From Nitrospiraceae bacterium (GTDB taxonomy: Bacteria > Nitrospirota > Nitrospiria > Nitrospirales > Nitrospiraceae), in NCBI GenBank assembly GCA_919902505.1, contig CAKKRE010000039.1:1-64000 (forward strand): a stretch of 64,000 nucleotides of DNA. The letters run 5' to 3'. The position numbers and the translations under genes were made by a program. The notes beneath the pieces are model-generated. The model had not been told where the DNA came from. It ran no database searches and worked only from the letters and a program-made list of their open reading frames with translations. Below, piece by piece: positions 1 through 8,697 of this stretch. Within the stretch, counting starts at the first letter, position 1. Each line of letters begins with the position of its first letter.

Positions 1-48
1 GAATTGCCAAGGCGAGGGTCGCGGGTTCAAATCCCGTTTCCCGCTCCA
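1..48 (+). tRNA. tRNA-Gly(GCC), 3' part, cut by window edge
   Basis: The T arm (stem 21-25 with 33-37, loop TTCAAAT), a 3' acceptor strand TTCCCGC (38-44), discriminator T and encoded CCA (46-48) are clear. The acceptor strand implies a 5' GCGGGAA, which with U73 is typical of tRNA-Gly. An anticodon loop TTGCCAA at 4-10 gives anticodon GCC. The visible bases 1-3 (GAA) do not pair with the 3' anticodon stem GGCGA (11-15), where GCC would be expected. Confidence 0.75.
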
Positions 49-267
49 ATTCACACTCCTCCTCAGCACGATCTTTACCTATATCGTTTTCGACCACCTC
101 GGTTCGTCCCTTCCGGCTGGAGTCCTGGCCGGCCTTTGTCCATCATTTAGGCCGCCCTGACAGGTTTCATGTTGGCGGGCTGACTTGCCAGCCGAGCACG
201 CCGTTTTCCCCCGCTCCTGTTCATACGCTTTTGTCTCTGTCGAGTCGCTGAAATCTGGCACTCAGCA

Positions 268-2472
268 CTATTGTGGTGAGCGGGTGGTCGCTCGTTCTAG
301 TGTGTGGAGCCTGCGCAGCAGGTTTTCGGCGGTGCTGTGGTCTTCGGGCGTGAGGGGATCGTGACCGAATCGGACTCGAGTATAGAGTTGTGTAAGGGCA
401 TCAGCAAAGGGCCAGGCTTCAGCCCATTCTTCTTGAACATGGCGAAGCAACTCCATGGGGGTCGTGCTCGCTGACTTCACGATGCCGCGTTGCGCAAGGC
501 AGTGCAACATATTGGTGTAGAGCGTGACGACGGTGCGTTGATGGGCTGAAAGCACATCCGTCGGTGCCGCTGTGTTTCGGGACGACCGCAGCAGCCGCCG
601 ACCCGCATACGTCGCGCCGATGGCTAGAATGATCAAGAGTACAGTTTCCGGAATCCCGGTCGATGTGAACGAGGACATGAACCGCCGGAACATCGCGGCG
701 CTCTGGGCCGAGAGGGAGTTGAGAGATTCGGAGAGTTTTGTCCGAACGGCTTCTCCGCCCTCTCGAATGCCTTGCACGACAGTGAGTTGATCGTTTGCGC
801 TGAAGTGCACGAAGAGGCGATCCCATTGAAGCCGGACCGAATCCATCACACGGCCGGCGGATTGCCACCAGGTTTGCCCGATGCTCTCCGGAGCAGGCGG
901 CGTTGGATCCATGGTAATCCAGCCTGACCGTGGGAAATAGACCTCCACCCAGGCATGGGCGTCCCGTTGTCGAACCGTATAGTACCCGCCGAACTCATTC
1001 CATTCAGTCGCAAGGAATCCCGTGACCAGTCGAGCCGGGATGCCGGTGGCGCGGAGCAGCACCACCATCGCGGTGGCGTAATGTTCGCAATAGCCTGTTT
1101 TCCGAGTCAGGAGAAAGTCTTCAAGCGGGTGAGCCGATTGGAGTGAGGGCACGTCCAGGTTGTAGCGATAGTTGCCCAGCAAGTGCGTGTGGATCAGGGT
1201 GACGGCCTGGGAGACGCTGGTAGCCGGTTGAGTGACCCGCTGTGCGAGATCAACGATCTGCGGGCTGACGGCGGGAATGTGCAGGTACTGCTGAAGGATA
1301 AAATCCGGGTACAGCACCGCGGCGGCGGCACGCTCCGCCGGATTGAGACTGGTCGGTGCGGAGTAGATGGTGTACTGGATGCGGGTGTGAGAAGGAAAAG
1401 CCAAGTGCAGAGATCCCATCAGATCGGATTGGACCGAGTGGAAATCGCCTCTGACGGCGAAGGCCAGTGGAGCGCCGAACAGCACGGCCGTATCGAGCGG
1501 TTCCAGCAGAATGTCTTGTCGGAGCGAGCGTGCCTGGGCCGGCGGTTTGGCGCCCGGTGTTCGGAGCGTGAAGGTGCCTTGGGGGAGTTCTGTGAGCATG
1601 CGCTGGTGCGGCAGGCTATTGCTCCAGGATTTTCCGTCATACCGGTTGTAGGCGACGCCACGGAGATACAGCGGCCCCCGTGTCGATTGTGTTCCGGGAC
1701 TGTCCGGCAGTTCCACTCGCATGACAATGCTCGGGTCCTGCTTCACCGGTCCCATGACACCCAGATCGACCTGCTCTGAAAAGCCCGTTGTTCGCAGGCG
1801 TTCCCCGTGGGAATGTTGCAACAGGCCAACCCCTACCCGTGGGATCGAAAAGAAAAAGAACAATGTGAGGCCGAACGCGCCGGCTGCCATCGCATTCGTA
1901 GTCCAGAAGAAGCGGGCCGTCATGTGCGGCAGTGTCGAGTCAAGCGGTGCAGTTCGGTTGCCGAGCATATGGCGACCGGTGCTTTCTTCGTGCTCTTGCA
2001 ACAGGTGATACAGGAGCAGCGTCCAGACTCCGGCCACCAGATAGATAAAGAAAAAGGGGGCGTACCAGATTTGTGTGGTCAACGCGGCGGAGGCCAGGAG
2101 CGTGATGAGGCTAATGGCATAGAGGTGAAGAAAATCCCGCCGCTGGTCGAGGTTGGAAAGTTTGTTCACCAGGAGCAGTACGAGGAAATGAATCCCGGCC
2201 GGGAGAAGTTCCTGCGAGATGAGTAACAGATCGATCCAAAAGCCCGCGAAGGCGAGGAGGAGGAAAATATTCCATGTCAGAGCAGAGAGGCGGACCTGTT
2301 GCAAGACTCCGGACAGGCCTGAGGGGAGATTCACTCTCAGGAGTGCCACGGCGAAGGCTGCTCCGGACAAGACGAGAAGCCAGAGTGGCAAGGCAATCGC
2401 GAGCGTCAGGCTCGCGAAGCCGGTTGCCGCCAGCAGAATTGAGCTAAGCCGAAAGGCTCGATCCAGTGTCAT
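268..2472 (-). CDS. TgpA-type membrane transglutaminase-like protein (DUF3488 / transglutaminase core / DUF4129)
   Basis: This is a 734-residue integral membrane protein. A cluster of hydrophobic helices fills roughly residues 10-215, then comes an exported transglutaminase-like core, another TM helix near 630-650 and a cytoplasmic DUF4129-like tail. The papain-like catalytic triad is visible as Cys462 (in GYCEHYA), His506 (in DAHAW) and Asp522 (in MDPTPP). I chose the ATG at 2472 because the protein begins properly there; the longer frame to 2592 adds 40 non-family residues lying inside the upstream gene. It overlaps the DUF58 gene by 29 bp. With MoxR and DUF58 it forms a triad common in bacteria. 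TgpA of Pseudomonas is essential and periplasm-facing, but its substrate is unknown. Function here is inferred from family only. Confidence 0.9.
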   Translation of the reverse strand: MTLDRAFRLSSILLAATGFASLTLAIALPLWLLVLSGAAFAVALLRVNLPSGLSGVLQQVRLSALTWNIFLLLAFAGFWIDLLLISQELLPAGIHFLVLLLVNKLSNLDQRRDFLHLYAISLITLLASAALTTQIWYAPFFFIYLVAGVWTLLLYHLLQEHEESTGRHMLGNRTAPLDSTLPHMTARFFWTTNAMAAGAFGLTLFFFFSIPRVGVGLLQHSHGERLRTTGFSEQVDLGVMGPVKQDPSIVMRVELPDSPGTQSTRGPLYLRGVAYNRYDGKSWSNSLPHQRMLTELPQGTFTLRTPGAKPPAQARSLRQDILLEPLDTAVLFGAPLAFAVRGDFHSVQSDLMGSLHLAFPSHTRIQYTIYSAPTSLNPAERAAAAVLYPDFILQQYLHIPAVSPQIVDLAQRVTQPATSVSQAVTLIHTHLLGNYRYNLDVPSLQSAHPLEDFLLTRKTGYCEHYATAMVVLLRATGIPARLVTGFLATEWNEFGGYYTVRQRDAHAWVEVYFPRSGWITMDPTPPAPESIGQTWWQSAGRVMDSVRLQWDRLFVHFSANDQLTVVQGIREGGEAVRTKLSESLNSLSAQSAAMFRRFMSSFTSTGIPETVLLIILAIGATYAGRRLLRSSRNTAAPTDVLSAHQRTVVTLYTNMLHCLAQRGIVKSASTTPMELLRHVQEEWAEAWPFADALTQLYTRVRFGHDPLTPEDHSTAENLLRRLHTLERATTRSPQ

Positions 2473-3616
2473 TGAACAGCTCTCTGTGTGACTGAGGAGA
2501 CACGATGTAATCGGCCGATGGAAATTGCTCATTCCGGACAGGATCGGTCCAGGGTGAGAGTAGAATAGTCGGTCCCTCGTGCCATTCTGCAAGCGCCCGG
2601 GCCATGGAATGTCGGATCGCGGCTCCCGTTGCCATTGGGCGTCGCTCGCAGAGTGCCAGGGCGTGAAATAGAGGCAGGGCTTGGTCAGTCTCGCAGGCGA
2701 GAATGTCCTGCTGATCGCCCAGTAGCAACCTGACTTGGTACCCGTCTTTCAGGAAGTGATCAATGAGGGAGGCGCCGATCGAGAGCGCCCGCTCGAAGCT
2801 GTTCTCTGCCTCGTCCGGCGCGACGGTCGAGATAGCCACTGTGATCGATCGTCTATCCTCCGCCTCGGTTTCCTTGAGCATTAACTTCGCCGTGCGCGCC
2901 GTGGTCATCCAATGAATGGCGCGGGAATCGTCCCCCGGCCTGAATTCGCGCAAGTTGTACAGGGAGTTACCCGGCCCGCGTCGCGCGCGCGCGTGATCCT
3001 GCCCCAGGGCATTCAGTTCCTGCAGTTGCAGCGGCGGAAGGGGAATGATTTCCGGACAGACGATCAGCGTGGCTTCGAGTGGATAGAAGGATTTCTTATA
3101 AAACAGACCGAAAGGAAACGGGGTCACGATACGGATTCCGTCGAGCCGGTATGGTCCACGCTGCCGCACCAGTAGTGGGTACGAGCAGCGGGTGGAGGCG
3201 GCAGGCGCGAGGTGCGCGATGTGAATCCCCCGGTCGAGATCTTTCCCGGCAACGACATCGAGAAGGCGTAACGAGACACTCGGGATACGTGATTTGTGAT
3301 TGGCGACCCGGAGCGTTGCGGTGGTCGGCTGATTGACGAAGAGGTAGTCCGGGAGGTGCCGATGGAAGTCCAGTCGCCGCACACATTGTTCAGACAGCAA
3401 CCCGGACAGCACGACCAGGCTCAGCATCATGGCCAGCAGGAGGTAGAACAGATTATTGCCGGTGTTGACGGCGGCGATCCCGACGGCCAGGGTCAACAAC
3501 AGGAAGCGGATGCCTTCCCTTGTCACCCGGATGGTGCGGTTTAGGAACAGCCGGCGGAACTGGGCCTGGAGGTTGTTGGTTGCCACGCTGATGAACTGCT
3601 GCCGCCTAAACCGCAT
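2444..3616 (-). CDS. DUF58 family membrane protein
   Basis: This 390-residue protein has two adjacent TM helices near residues 30-75 and then a soluble region. The DUF58 signature lies in the middle as LREFRPGDDSRAIHWMTTA. A von Willebrand A-like fold follows in this family. The ATG at 3616 lies 41 bp after the MoxR stop, and the 3' end overlaps the transglutaminase gene. MoxR-DUF58-TgpA operons are thought to work as a chaperone plus adaptor plus membrane enzyme in the envelope. The family role is poorly defined, so no reaction is proposed. Confidence 0.9.
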   Translation of the reverse strand: MRFRRQQFISVATNNLQAQFRRLFLNRTIRVTREGIRFLLLTLAVGIAAVNTGNNLFYLLLAMMLSLVVLSGLLSEQCVRRLDFHRHLPDYLFVNQPTTATLRVANHKSRIPSVSLRLLDVVAGKDLDRGIHIAHLAPAASTRCSYPLLVRQRGPYRLDGIRIVTPFPFGLFYKKSFYPLEATLIVCPEIIPLPPLQLQELNALGQDHARARRGPGNSLYNLREFRPGDDSRAIHWMTTARTAKLMLKETEAEDRRSITVAISTVAPDEAENSFERALSIGASLIDHFLKDGYQVRLLLGDQQDILACETDQALPLFHALALCERRPMATGAAIRHSMARALAEWHEGPTILLSPWTDPVRNEQFPSADYIVSPQSHRELFNDTGSSLSA

Positions 3617-3657
3617 TACGATATTGCGTGTGATGCAGTTTTCGGCCCTGGCGGTTG

Positions 3658-4599
3658 TTACACGGGAACCGGGACTGTCTCAAGAATGTCTTGAATGACC
3701 CGCTCCGTATGTTCGACGGTGTTCGTGCGCATCCCCTGGGAACGACTGAGCATGACACGGTGCGAGAGGACGGTTGGCGCGAGCTCCTTGATGTCTTCGG
3801 GGAGGCAATAGGCTCGGTCGCGCACGAGGGCCAGGGCTTTCGCCGCTCTGCACAGCGCCAGGGCGCCTCGCGTACTCACCCCCAGTGACAGCAGTTCGTT
3901 GTGCCTGGTGGCGAACACAATGGCGAGGAGATAGTCCATCAGGCTGTCCTCCATCCGGACCTTTTCCGCCTGCGCTTGAAGATCGACAATGTGTTGCGCG
4001 TTCAGGACCGGTTGAATTTCGTCGGCCGGGTGCAGCAGCTGGGGGCGATCCAGCACTTTCTTTTCCTCATCCGGAGTCGGATAGCCGATGCGAAGTCGCA
4101 TGAGGAACCGGTCGAGCTGCGATTCAGGAAGCGGAAAGGTGCCGTGATATTCAGCCGGGTTTTGTGTGGCGATGACCATGAACGGCTGCTGAAGGGGATA
4201 GGTTTGGTTGTCGACCGAGATCTGGGATTCGCTCATCGCTTCGAGAAGGCTGCTTTGAGTTTTTGGCGTGGTGCGGTTGATTTCGTCGGCCAGAACGATG
4301 TTGGCAAACAGCGGGCCCGGCATGAACTCAAATGCTTGTTTCTGGCGATTGAACATGGAAATGCCGACGATATCGGAGGGCAGCAGGTCGCTGGTGAACT
4401 GAATACGTTTGAAGGAGCAATCGAGGGAGCGCGCGAGGCTATGGGCCAACGTGGTCTTTCCCACACCGGGGACGTCCTCGATCAGGAGGTGTCCGCGCGC
4501 CAGCAGGCAGACAACGGCCATCTCGATCACCTGTGGTTTTCCCTTGATGACCTGCGCGATATTGTCCTGTAACGATTTGATAGATTGAGAAGAATTCAC
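3658..4599 (-). CDS. MoxR family AAA+ ATPase
   Basis: The product is 313 residues, the usual length for MoxR proteins. Walker A is PGVGKTT (44-50), Walker B is IVLADE (101-106), and a sensor-1 type segment VIATQNPAEYHGTFPLPE follows with an arginine-finger region. The start is a GTG at 4599 with no clear Shine-Dalgarno. It is the first gene of the operon with the DUF58 and transglutaminase genes. MoxR ATPases act as chaperones that mature or remodel partner complexes, often through vWA-domain proteins such as the DUF58 neighbour. That pairing is inferred from context. Confidence 0.93.
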   Translation of the reverse strand: MNSSQSIKSLQDNIAQVIKGKPQVIEMAVVCLLARGHLLIEDVPGVGKTTLAHSLARSLDCSFKRIQFTSDLLPSDIVGISMFNRQKQAFEFMPGPLFANIVLADEINRTTPKTQSSLLEAMSESQISVDNQTYPLQQPFMVIATQNPAEYHGTFPLPESQLDRFLMRLRIGYPTPDEEKKVLDRPQLLHPADEIQPVLNAQHIVDLQAQAEKVRMEDSLMDYLLAIVFATRHNELLSLGVSTRGALALCRAAKALALVRDRAYCLPEDIKELAPTVLSHRVMLSRSQGMRTNTVEHTERVIQDILETVPVPV

Positions 4600-4746
4600 G
4601 ATGGGGTATATCTGCAGGGGTTAGGGTCGGTTATGCCCGAAGTCTAACAAAGGGTCTGGAGACCGTCAATTTATACGGGCTTTCACGCGAAGGGGATCAT
4701 GGGAGTCTGCATGGACTGAAGCGCTGACTGAGCTATTGGGAGTCCG

Positions 4747-6075
4747 TCATGCGGTTTGGACTGATTCCGGGACAAGCGTGAGAAACCAGGGGGGAGTTTC
4801 TTCCGCCATTCCCTGAAACCGTCGGGCCGTGCTGCTGGCTGGACGACCTTCGAACAGGGCGCCGCGCTGAATGGTGACCTGTCTGAATCGGTAGGCTGCG
4901 GTCCGGCCGGCAGGTGTGCGAAGCACCGAAGGAAAGGTCCGGCGCAATGGTGTGAGGTCGGATAGCAGGCAGGTTCCGCCGACCGGGAGAGCTGAGAGCT
5001 TATGGTACGTATCCCCGAAGACCTCGGGTAAATTCTGAGCAGACAGGATGAGATCACTGGGTCTGACCCGCGGATCATCGATCAATTGCGACAGGATTTC
5101 CCAAAATACTTGGGAGTCAACAGCTCCCAAGACGCAGAGCGCTCCGCGTGTGGCCATCAATTCCAAGAGGGCAAGCGGGCCGCGGATATCGAATTTCCAG
5201 GGCGGAAAGAGGAGACTCCGTCCGGCGTGTTGTACTTCAAGGGCGGACTCTTTGCCATGCCGGACTGGTCGGGACTCGCCCTTTGTGCGTCGCAGCTCTT
5301 CGGCGAGGCAGGTTGGAGAGAGGCGCGTGGGTTCATAGGCAAAGGTCGGGGTAGCCGGCGCCCAGCAGGTGACGATCAGGTAGCGTTCGGCAAGACGTTG
5401 GTCTTGTTCGAGCGGGGCGAGTGCAAACATGTCTTGATCGCCGTAAAAGCGAAATTGCAGTCCAGGCCTGGAACGCAGACGGTTGAGGCGAAGCGGATGG
5501 GCGTGCAGGGGACCGCCCAGTTGCGAGCCGGGATCCAGCCGGTCAAGGCAGTGCAAAATGAGGGGCCTGCTTTGCGCGGCTAGCTGAGGTTCGTACAGGG
5601 TGGCCAGCTCTTCGGCAAACGAAAGGTCACCGGCTCCCAGATCCAAGACGGAGGCAGGGGACTGCTCTGTGAGCAAGTCGAAGGGGTTGTGGTGCCGGCG
5701 GATCAATGCGTCGATGGTGTCTGCCGTGACCGTCGGTAATGGCCATTTCGGTGATGGTTTCGAACGCACTCCAAAAAAAATGCAAAGCGCTCGTAAGGCT
5801 TTGGAGGTCGGGAGTCCCGTCAGGTGCTTGAGCGATTCCGCGGCGGCCGTGCGGTTGACGGCCTCGTGCTCCGGCGGCAGAGCCTCAACGAGGCTGCGTT
5901 TGATCGTATCCGGGACTGCCGAGGTTTCGATCGCGTTGACGAGTGCCTGAAGGGTCGTCGGCCACTGAGCCGCATTCACGAGATGACGCGAGGCCTCCCA
6001 GGCTTGTGCATCCAGTGACCGCGCCGAAGTGATTTGTTTCCGAAAGGCCGCCAGGTTGTCAGAGTCAACGTGCAT
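4747..6075 (-). CDS. Uncharacterised protein with SAM-methyltransferase-like motif
   Basis: I do not recognise this 442-residue protein as a named family. Residues 143-157 (VLDLGAGDLSFAEEL) match the motif I glycine-rich loop of Rossmann-fold SAM-dependent methyltransferases, and an acidic LHCLDRLD segment about 30 residues later fits the motif II position. There is no signal peptide or TM helix, so it is probably cytosolic. It begins with an ATG at 6075. It is separated by about 150 bp from the MoxR operon on the same strand and divergent from the ChaN gene. Substrate unknown. The N-terminal 120 residues are helical and unlike methyltransferase domains I know. Confidence 0.7.
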   Translation of the reverse strand: MHVDSDNLAAFRKQITSARSLDAQAWEASRHLVNAAQWPTTLQALVNAIETSAVPDTIKRSLVEALPPEHEAVNRTAAAESLKHLTGLPTSKALRALCIFFGVRSKPSPKWPLPTVTADTIDALIRRHHNPFDLLTEQSPASVLDLGAGDLSFAEELATLYEPQLAAQSRPLILHCLDRLDPGSQLGGPLHAHPLRLNRLRSRPGLQFRFYGDQDMFALAPLEQDQRLAERYLIVTCWAPATPTFAYEPTRLSPTCLAEELRRTKGESRPVRHGKESALEVQHAGRSLLFPPWKFDIRGPLALLELMATRGALCVLGAVDSQVFWEILSQLIDDPRVRPSDLILSAQNLPEVFGDTYHKLSALPVGGTCLLSDLTPLRRTFPSVLRTPAGRTAAYRFRQVTIQRGALFEGRPASSTARRFQGMAEETPPWFLTLVPESVQTA

Positions 6076-6214
6076 GATTCGATCAGCGGCTTAGAGATTC
6101 CTAGGTGGTGCGGGGATGAAAGCTGTTGCCTGTGCTGGCAGAGTATCGGGCCCGTCGTAAGGGAGTCAAGGGAGCTGCCTTGCGACCACTGGGCCCGTAT
6201 GTTAGGTAGACAAT

Positions 6215-7231
6215 ATGAATAGATTCACTCCATCGCTTCTCCAGATGACTCGCCCAGTCTCGGGCCGCTTGCTTGCCCTGCTTGCTCTTATGCTGGTGAT
6301 GTTCGGCTGCCAAACGAAAGATCGCTCCGCAATTGTCACCCATCGGGTCTGGGACGAGTGGGCGGTGGGCCAGGTGGTGGATGCCAGGACCGGCCTCGCG
6401 GTACCGATGCAGCCGTGGTTGGAGGGACTGGCCACGTACGAGGTGATCTACCTGGGAGAAGAACATCACAATCGATCGCATATTGACGCGGCATTGACGG
6501 TGCTGCGCTCCCTTATGAGCCAGGGGCGTCGGCCGTGGCTCGCGATGGAAATGTTCGGGTGGGACGGTCAGCCGGCACTTGCTCGCTATCTGCGTTCGGA
6601 GGAGAGTGTTCGCTCGGAGTTCCTGGAGCAAGTCTTGTGGAAGCAGAATTGGGGCGGCGCGTTTGAGGATTACGAGCCATTGACGGAGTTCGCGAAAGAC
6701 CAACATCTTCCGCTTCTGGCCATGAATCCGCCGAAGAGTCTGATCCGGCAGGTGGTGAAGCAGGGTTTGGTCCAAGCCAAGGAACAGCCTGAGTGGCGTC
6801 AATGGGGCATGGAGGGAGAGGGCATCGTGGATGCGCCTGCCTACCGGTCCCGGATTTTATCTCAGCTCCAGGACTGCCACGGCGGTGGGTCCCCCGAGGA
6901 CTATCAGTCCATGTATGAAGCCTCTATGGTGAGAGACGAGGGGATGGCGAAGACCTTGGCAGCGGCGATGAGGCCACTACGTGTCGAGGCCAGCTCCGGT
7001 CAGGGTCCCCTGCTCAGTTATACGGGCGGTGGCCATGTGCAATACCGGTTGCCGGTCCCGGATCGTGTGGCTCGACGGGTTCCGGACGGGCTCAAGCAAG
7101 TCACGGTTTATATGGCCACATTCGAGCGAGAGCGGGCTGCAGAGCTTCATCAGGCCATGCAAGAAGGGATTGCTGACTACGTGTGGCTGACCCCCCAGGG
7201 GGCTCAAGGACCTCCTCGACGCTGCCGATAA
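6215..7231 (+). CDS. ChaN family (DUF399) haem-binding-like lipoprotein
   Basis: This is a 338-residue lipoprotein precursor: a long basic n-region, a hydrophobic stretch and a lipobox ending at Cys32 (VMFGC). The ChaN/DUF399 signature is visible as YLGEEHHNRSHIDAAL followed by AMEMFGWDGQ. The C-terminal part carries SYTGGGHVQYRLPVPDR, the other conserved block of this Tiki-like fold. ChaN of Campylobacter is an iron-regulated haem-binding outer-membrane lipoprotein. Haem binding here is inferred only. The start ATG at 6215 gives the complete signal. The gene stands alone on the plus strand. Confidence 0.85.
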   Translation: MNRFTPSLLQMTRPVSGRLLALLALMLVMFGCQTKDRSAIVTHRVWDEWAVGQVVDARTGLAVPMQPWLEGLATYEVIYLGEEHHNRSHIDAALTVLRSLMSQGRRPWLAMEMFGWDGQPALARYLRSEESVRSEFLEQVLWKQNWGGAFEDYEPLTEFAKDQHLPLLAMNPPKSLIRQVVKQGLVQAKEQPEWRQWGMEGEGIVDAPAYRSRILSQLQDCHGGGSPEDYQSMYEASMVRDEGMAKTLAAAMRPLRVEASSGQGPLLSYTGGGHVQYRLPVPDRVARRVPDGLKQVTVYMATFERERAAELHQAMQEGIADYVWLTPQGAQGPPRRCR

Positions 7232-7445
7232 GAATCTCCAGTGGCGGCACGAACATTTTGCGCGGCCTCGATCCATTCCTCACAATTCCCCCCGCCTGCG
7301 GGATGGCCGTTCAGGAAAACCTGTCATACACTCAGGTCTCGCTGGACAGGTGGACGTCAAAGGTGCTGATTCCATGACACTGCGGCGATCACTCGGTAGG
7401 CTGCAAGGACGACTCAACGGTACTAATCATTCTACAGGTGGCACT

Positions 7446-8312
7446 ATGAAGGGCAGAATCGCGTGTTCGGCCGATCGTCTGAGTTTGTTGGAGGCGGCCA
7501 TGATTAGCTCGGTGGTGGAGCCCAACGCGTTTCAAATCGGAAAGCAGTATCAGGCGGAACGCCGCGTGCAAATGACGGATGCGTCGGATACGGAAGTGAC
7601 GTCGTCGGTCATGGGCAATTCCGGGTTGTACGAGCAGACGATTCGTCTCATTGATGGTCATCTGGAAGCCAGGTGTTCTTGTACGTTATCCGAGCAGCCG
7701 ATCTGCCGACACGGTGTGGCTGCGCTGCTTGAGTATCAGCGGTGGTCAAAGGCACGAGTTGTCCCCAAGCCCAGGGTCGCCGCTCCCCGCCTCGAAGCAG
7801 AAAAACCGGCCGCTCCTGCCGTGTCCTCCGGTGATGTGAAGTTGAGCGAATTGAACCAGTTTACGGAGTGGATGCAGCGAACGGTTCAGGCCATTCAAGC
7901 CGGGAAGCCCCTTCCAGACCAATCTCCTATCGGACCGGGCCTTGCGTTGACCTGGACCCAGGCGATCCAACAGATGGATGAACGGAGGCGAGAGAGCGAA
8001 AGCGCCCAGGTTGAGCTTGATGCGGACATTCGCAATCGAGAAGCGGTCGTGGCCCGTCTCACCCAGGATCTGGAGGCTTCAGTTACAGAATCTAAATCGC
8101 TACAGGTCATTTGCCGAGACCTTCAACGGGAGATTGAGGCGCAGAAGGTTGCGGTAAGCAAGACGACCGATCTTGCCCGGCAGGTTGAGCAGGTCGAAGT
8201 CGAGGTGAAAGCGATTGCCGCTCTCTTGACGGACAAGGGGCGTCGCTTGGAAGGTCTTTCGGATACCTGCCGAGATGTGTCTTCGATGCTCAAGTCTTTG
8301 GGGAAGGCCTGA
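7446..8312 (+). CDS. SWIM zinc-finger protein with C-terminal coiled coil
   Basis: This 288-residue soluble protein carries a SWIM motif CxCx(7)CxH, with ligands Cys77, Cys79, Cys87 and His89 (RCSCTLSEQPICRHG), followed by a helix. After a proline/alanine-rich linker (about 105-130), residues 175-285 form a long charged heptad-like coiled coil. I chose the ATG at 7446, preceded by AGGTGG at good spacing, over an in-frame start at 7350 that would add 32 unlikely residues. SWIM domains bind DNA or proteins in SWI2/SNF2 ATPases and recombination partners, but no helicase partner is encoded nearby. Function unknown; possibly a nucleic-acid or protein scaffold. Confidence 0.75.
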   Translation: MKGRIACSADRLSLLEAAMISSVVEPNAFQIGKQYQAERRVQMTDASDTEVTSSVMGNSGLYEQTIRLIDGHLEARCSCTLSEQPICRHGVAALLEYQRWSKARVVPKPRVAAPRLEAEKPAAPAVSSGDVKLSELNQFTEWMQRTVQAIQAGKPLPDQSPIGPGLALTWTQAIQQMDERRRESESAQVELDADIRNREAVVARLTQDLEASVTESKSLQVICRDLQREIEAQKVAVSKTTDLARQVEQVEVEVKAIAALLTDKGRRLEGLSDTCRDVSSMLKSLGKA

Positions 8313-8382
8313 TTGGCAAGTCAGTGGTGACGGAAGCTACCACCCCGATGTTTCTCCTCAATTCCCTCTTTGCGAAACCCCC

Positions 8383-8412
8383 TTGCGTCATCCATGGGCA
8401 CTTCAGTACAAT
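8383..8412 (+). promoter_or_regulatory. Candidate sigma-70 promoter of the 58-residue membrane protein gene
   Basis: TTGCGT (8383-8388) and TACAAT (8407-8412) are separated by 18 bp and lie about 40 bp upstream of the start codon. The sequence just after the -10 box (GCGGCCCTCTTT) closely resembles that after the rpmH -10 box (GCGGCCTCTT). The -35 box is only a half match. Confidence 0.5.
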
Positions 8413-8452
8413 GCGGCCCTCTTTGGGTATTCCTTGATTACAAGGGGGGATC

Positions 8453-8629
8453 ATGAACAAGCTGATAGCAGGATTGATTACCGGTATTGGGGCGCTTCAG
8501 GCAACCAGTGCGTTTGCCAATGTCAGTGAAGGTCCACCGGACTACAGTGGAATCACGGGCCTGTATTATACCTTGATCGCTCTGATCTTGGGGTTCGGGG
8601 TCTACGACACGTTCTTCAAGAAGAGCTAA
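8453..8629 (+). CDS. Small single-span membrane protein (58 aa), function unknown
   Basis: A complete frame encodes 58 residues starting with MNKLIAGLITGIGALQ. An apparent signal peptide ends at AFA, probably cleaved before Asn23. A short periplasmic stretch follows (NVSEGPPDYSG), then one TM helix (about residues 36-51) and a basic tail FFKKS. A strong Shine-Dalgarno AAGGGGGGA (8442-8450) precedes the ATG. There is a candidate promoter upstream and a near-perfect hairpin terminator just downstream, so it looks like a well-expressed single-gene unit. It resembles the small accessory subunits found in membrane complexes, but I cannot name a family. Confidence 0.8.
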   Translation: MNKLIAGLITGIGALQATSAFANVSEGPPDYSGITGLYYTLIALILGFGVYDTFFKKS

Positions 8630-8648
8630 CCGGCTTTCAGGACTTCGT

Positions 8649-8697
8649 GGCGTGAAATATTTCTCCGCTTGATGAGGCGGGGAGGGTATTTCACGCC
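8649..8697. terminator. Bidirectional hairpin terminator
   Basis: An 11-bp perfect inverted repeat GGCGTGAAATA (8649-8659) / TATTTCACGCC (8687-8697) encloses a second GC-rich stem (CTCCGC / GCGGGGAG). It is followed by TTCTTCTTTTT on the plus strand. The lipase gene ends inside it on the other strand, so it probably serves both converging transcripts. Confidence 0.85.

Noticed and set aside
79-261. 60-residue minus-strand frame beginning with GTG, 6 bp after the TgpA stop
   Set aside because: Low-complexity polar composition, no Shine-Dalgarno and no recognisable domain; it may simply be read-through of the 3' untranslated region.
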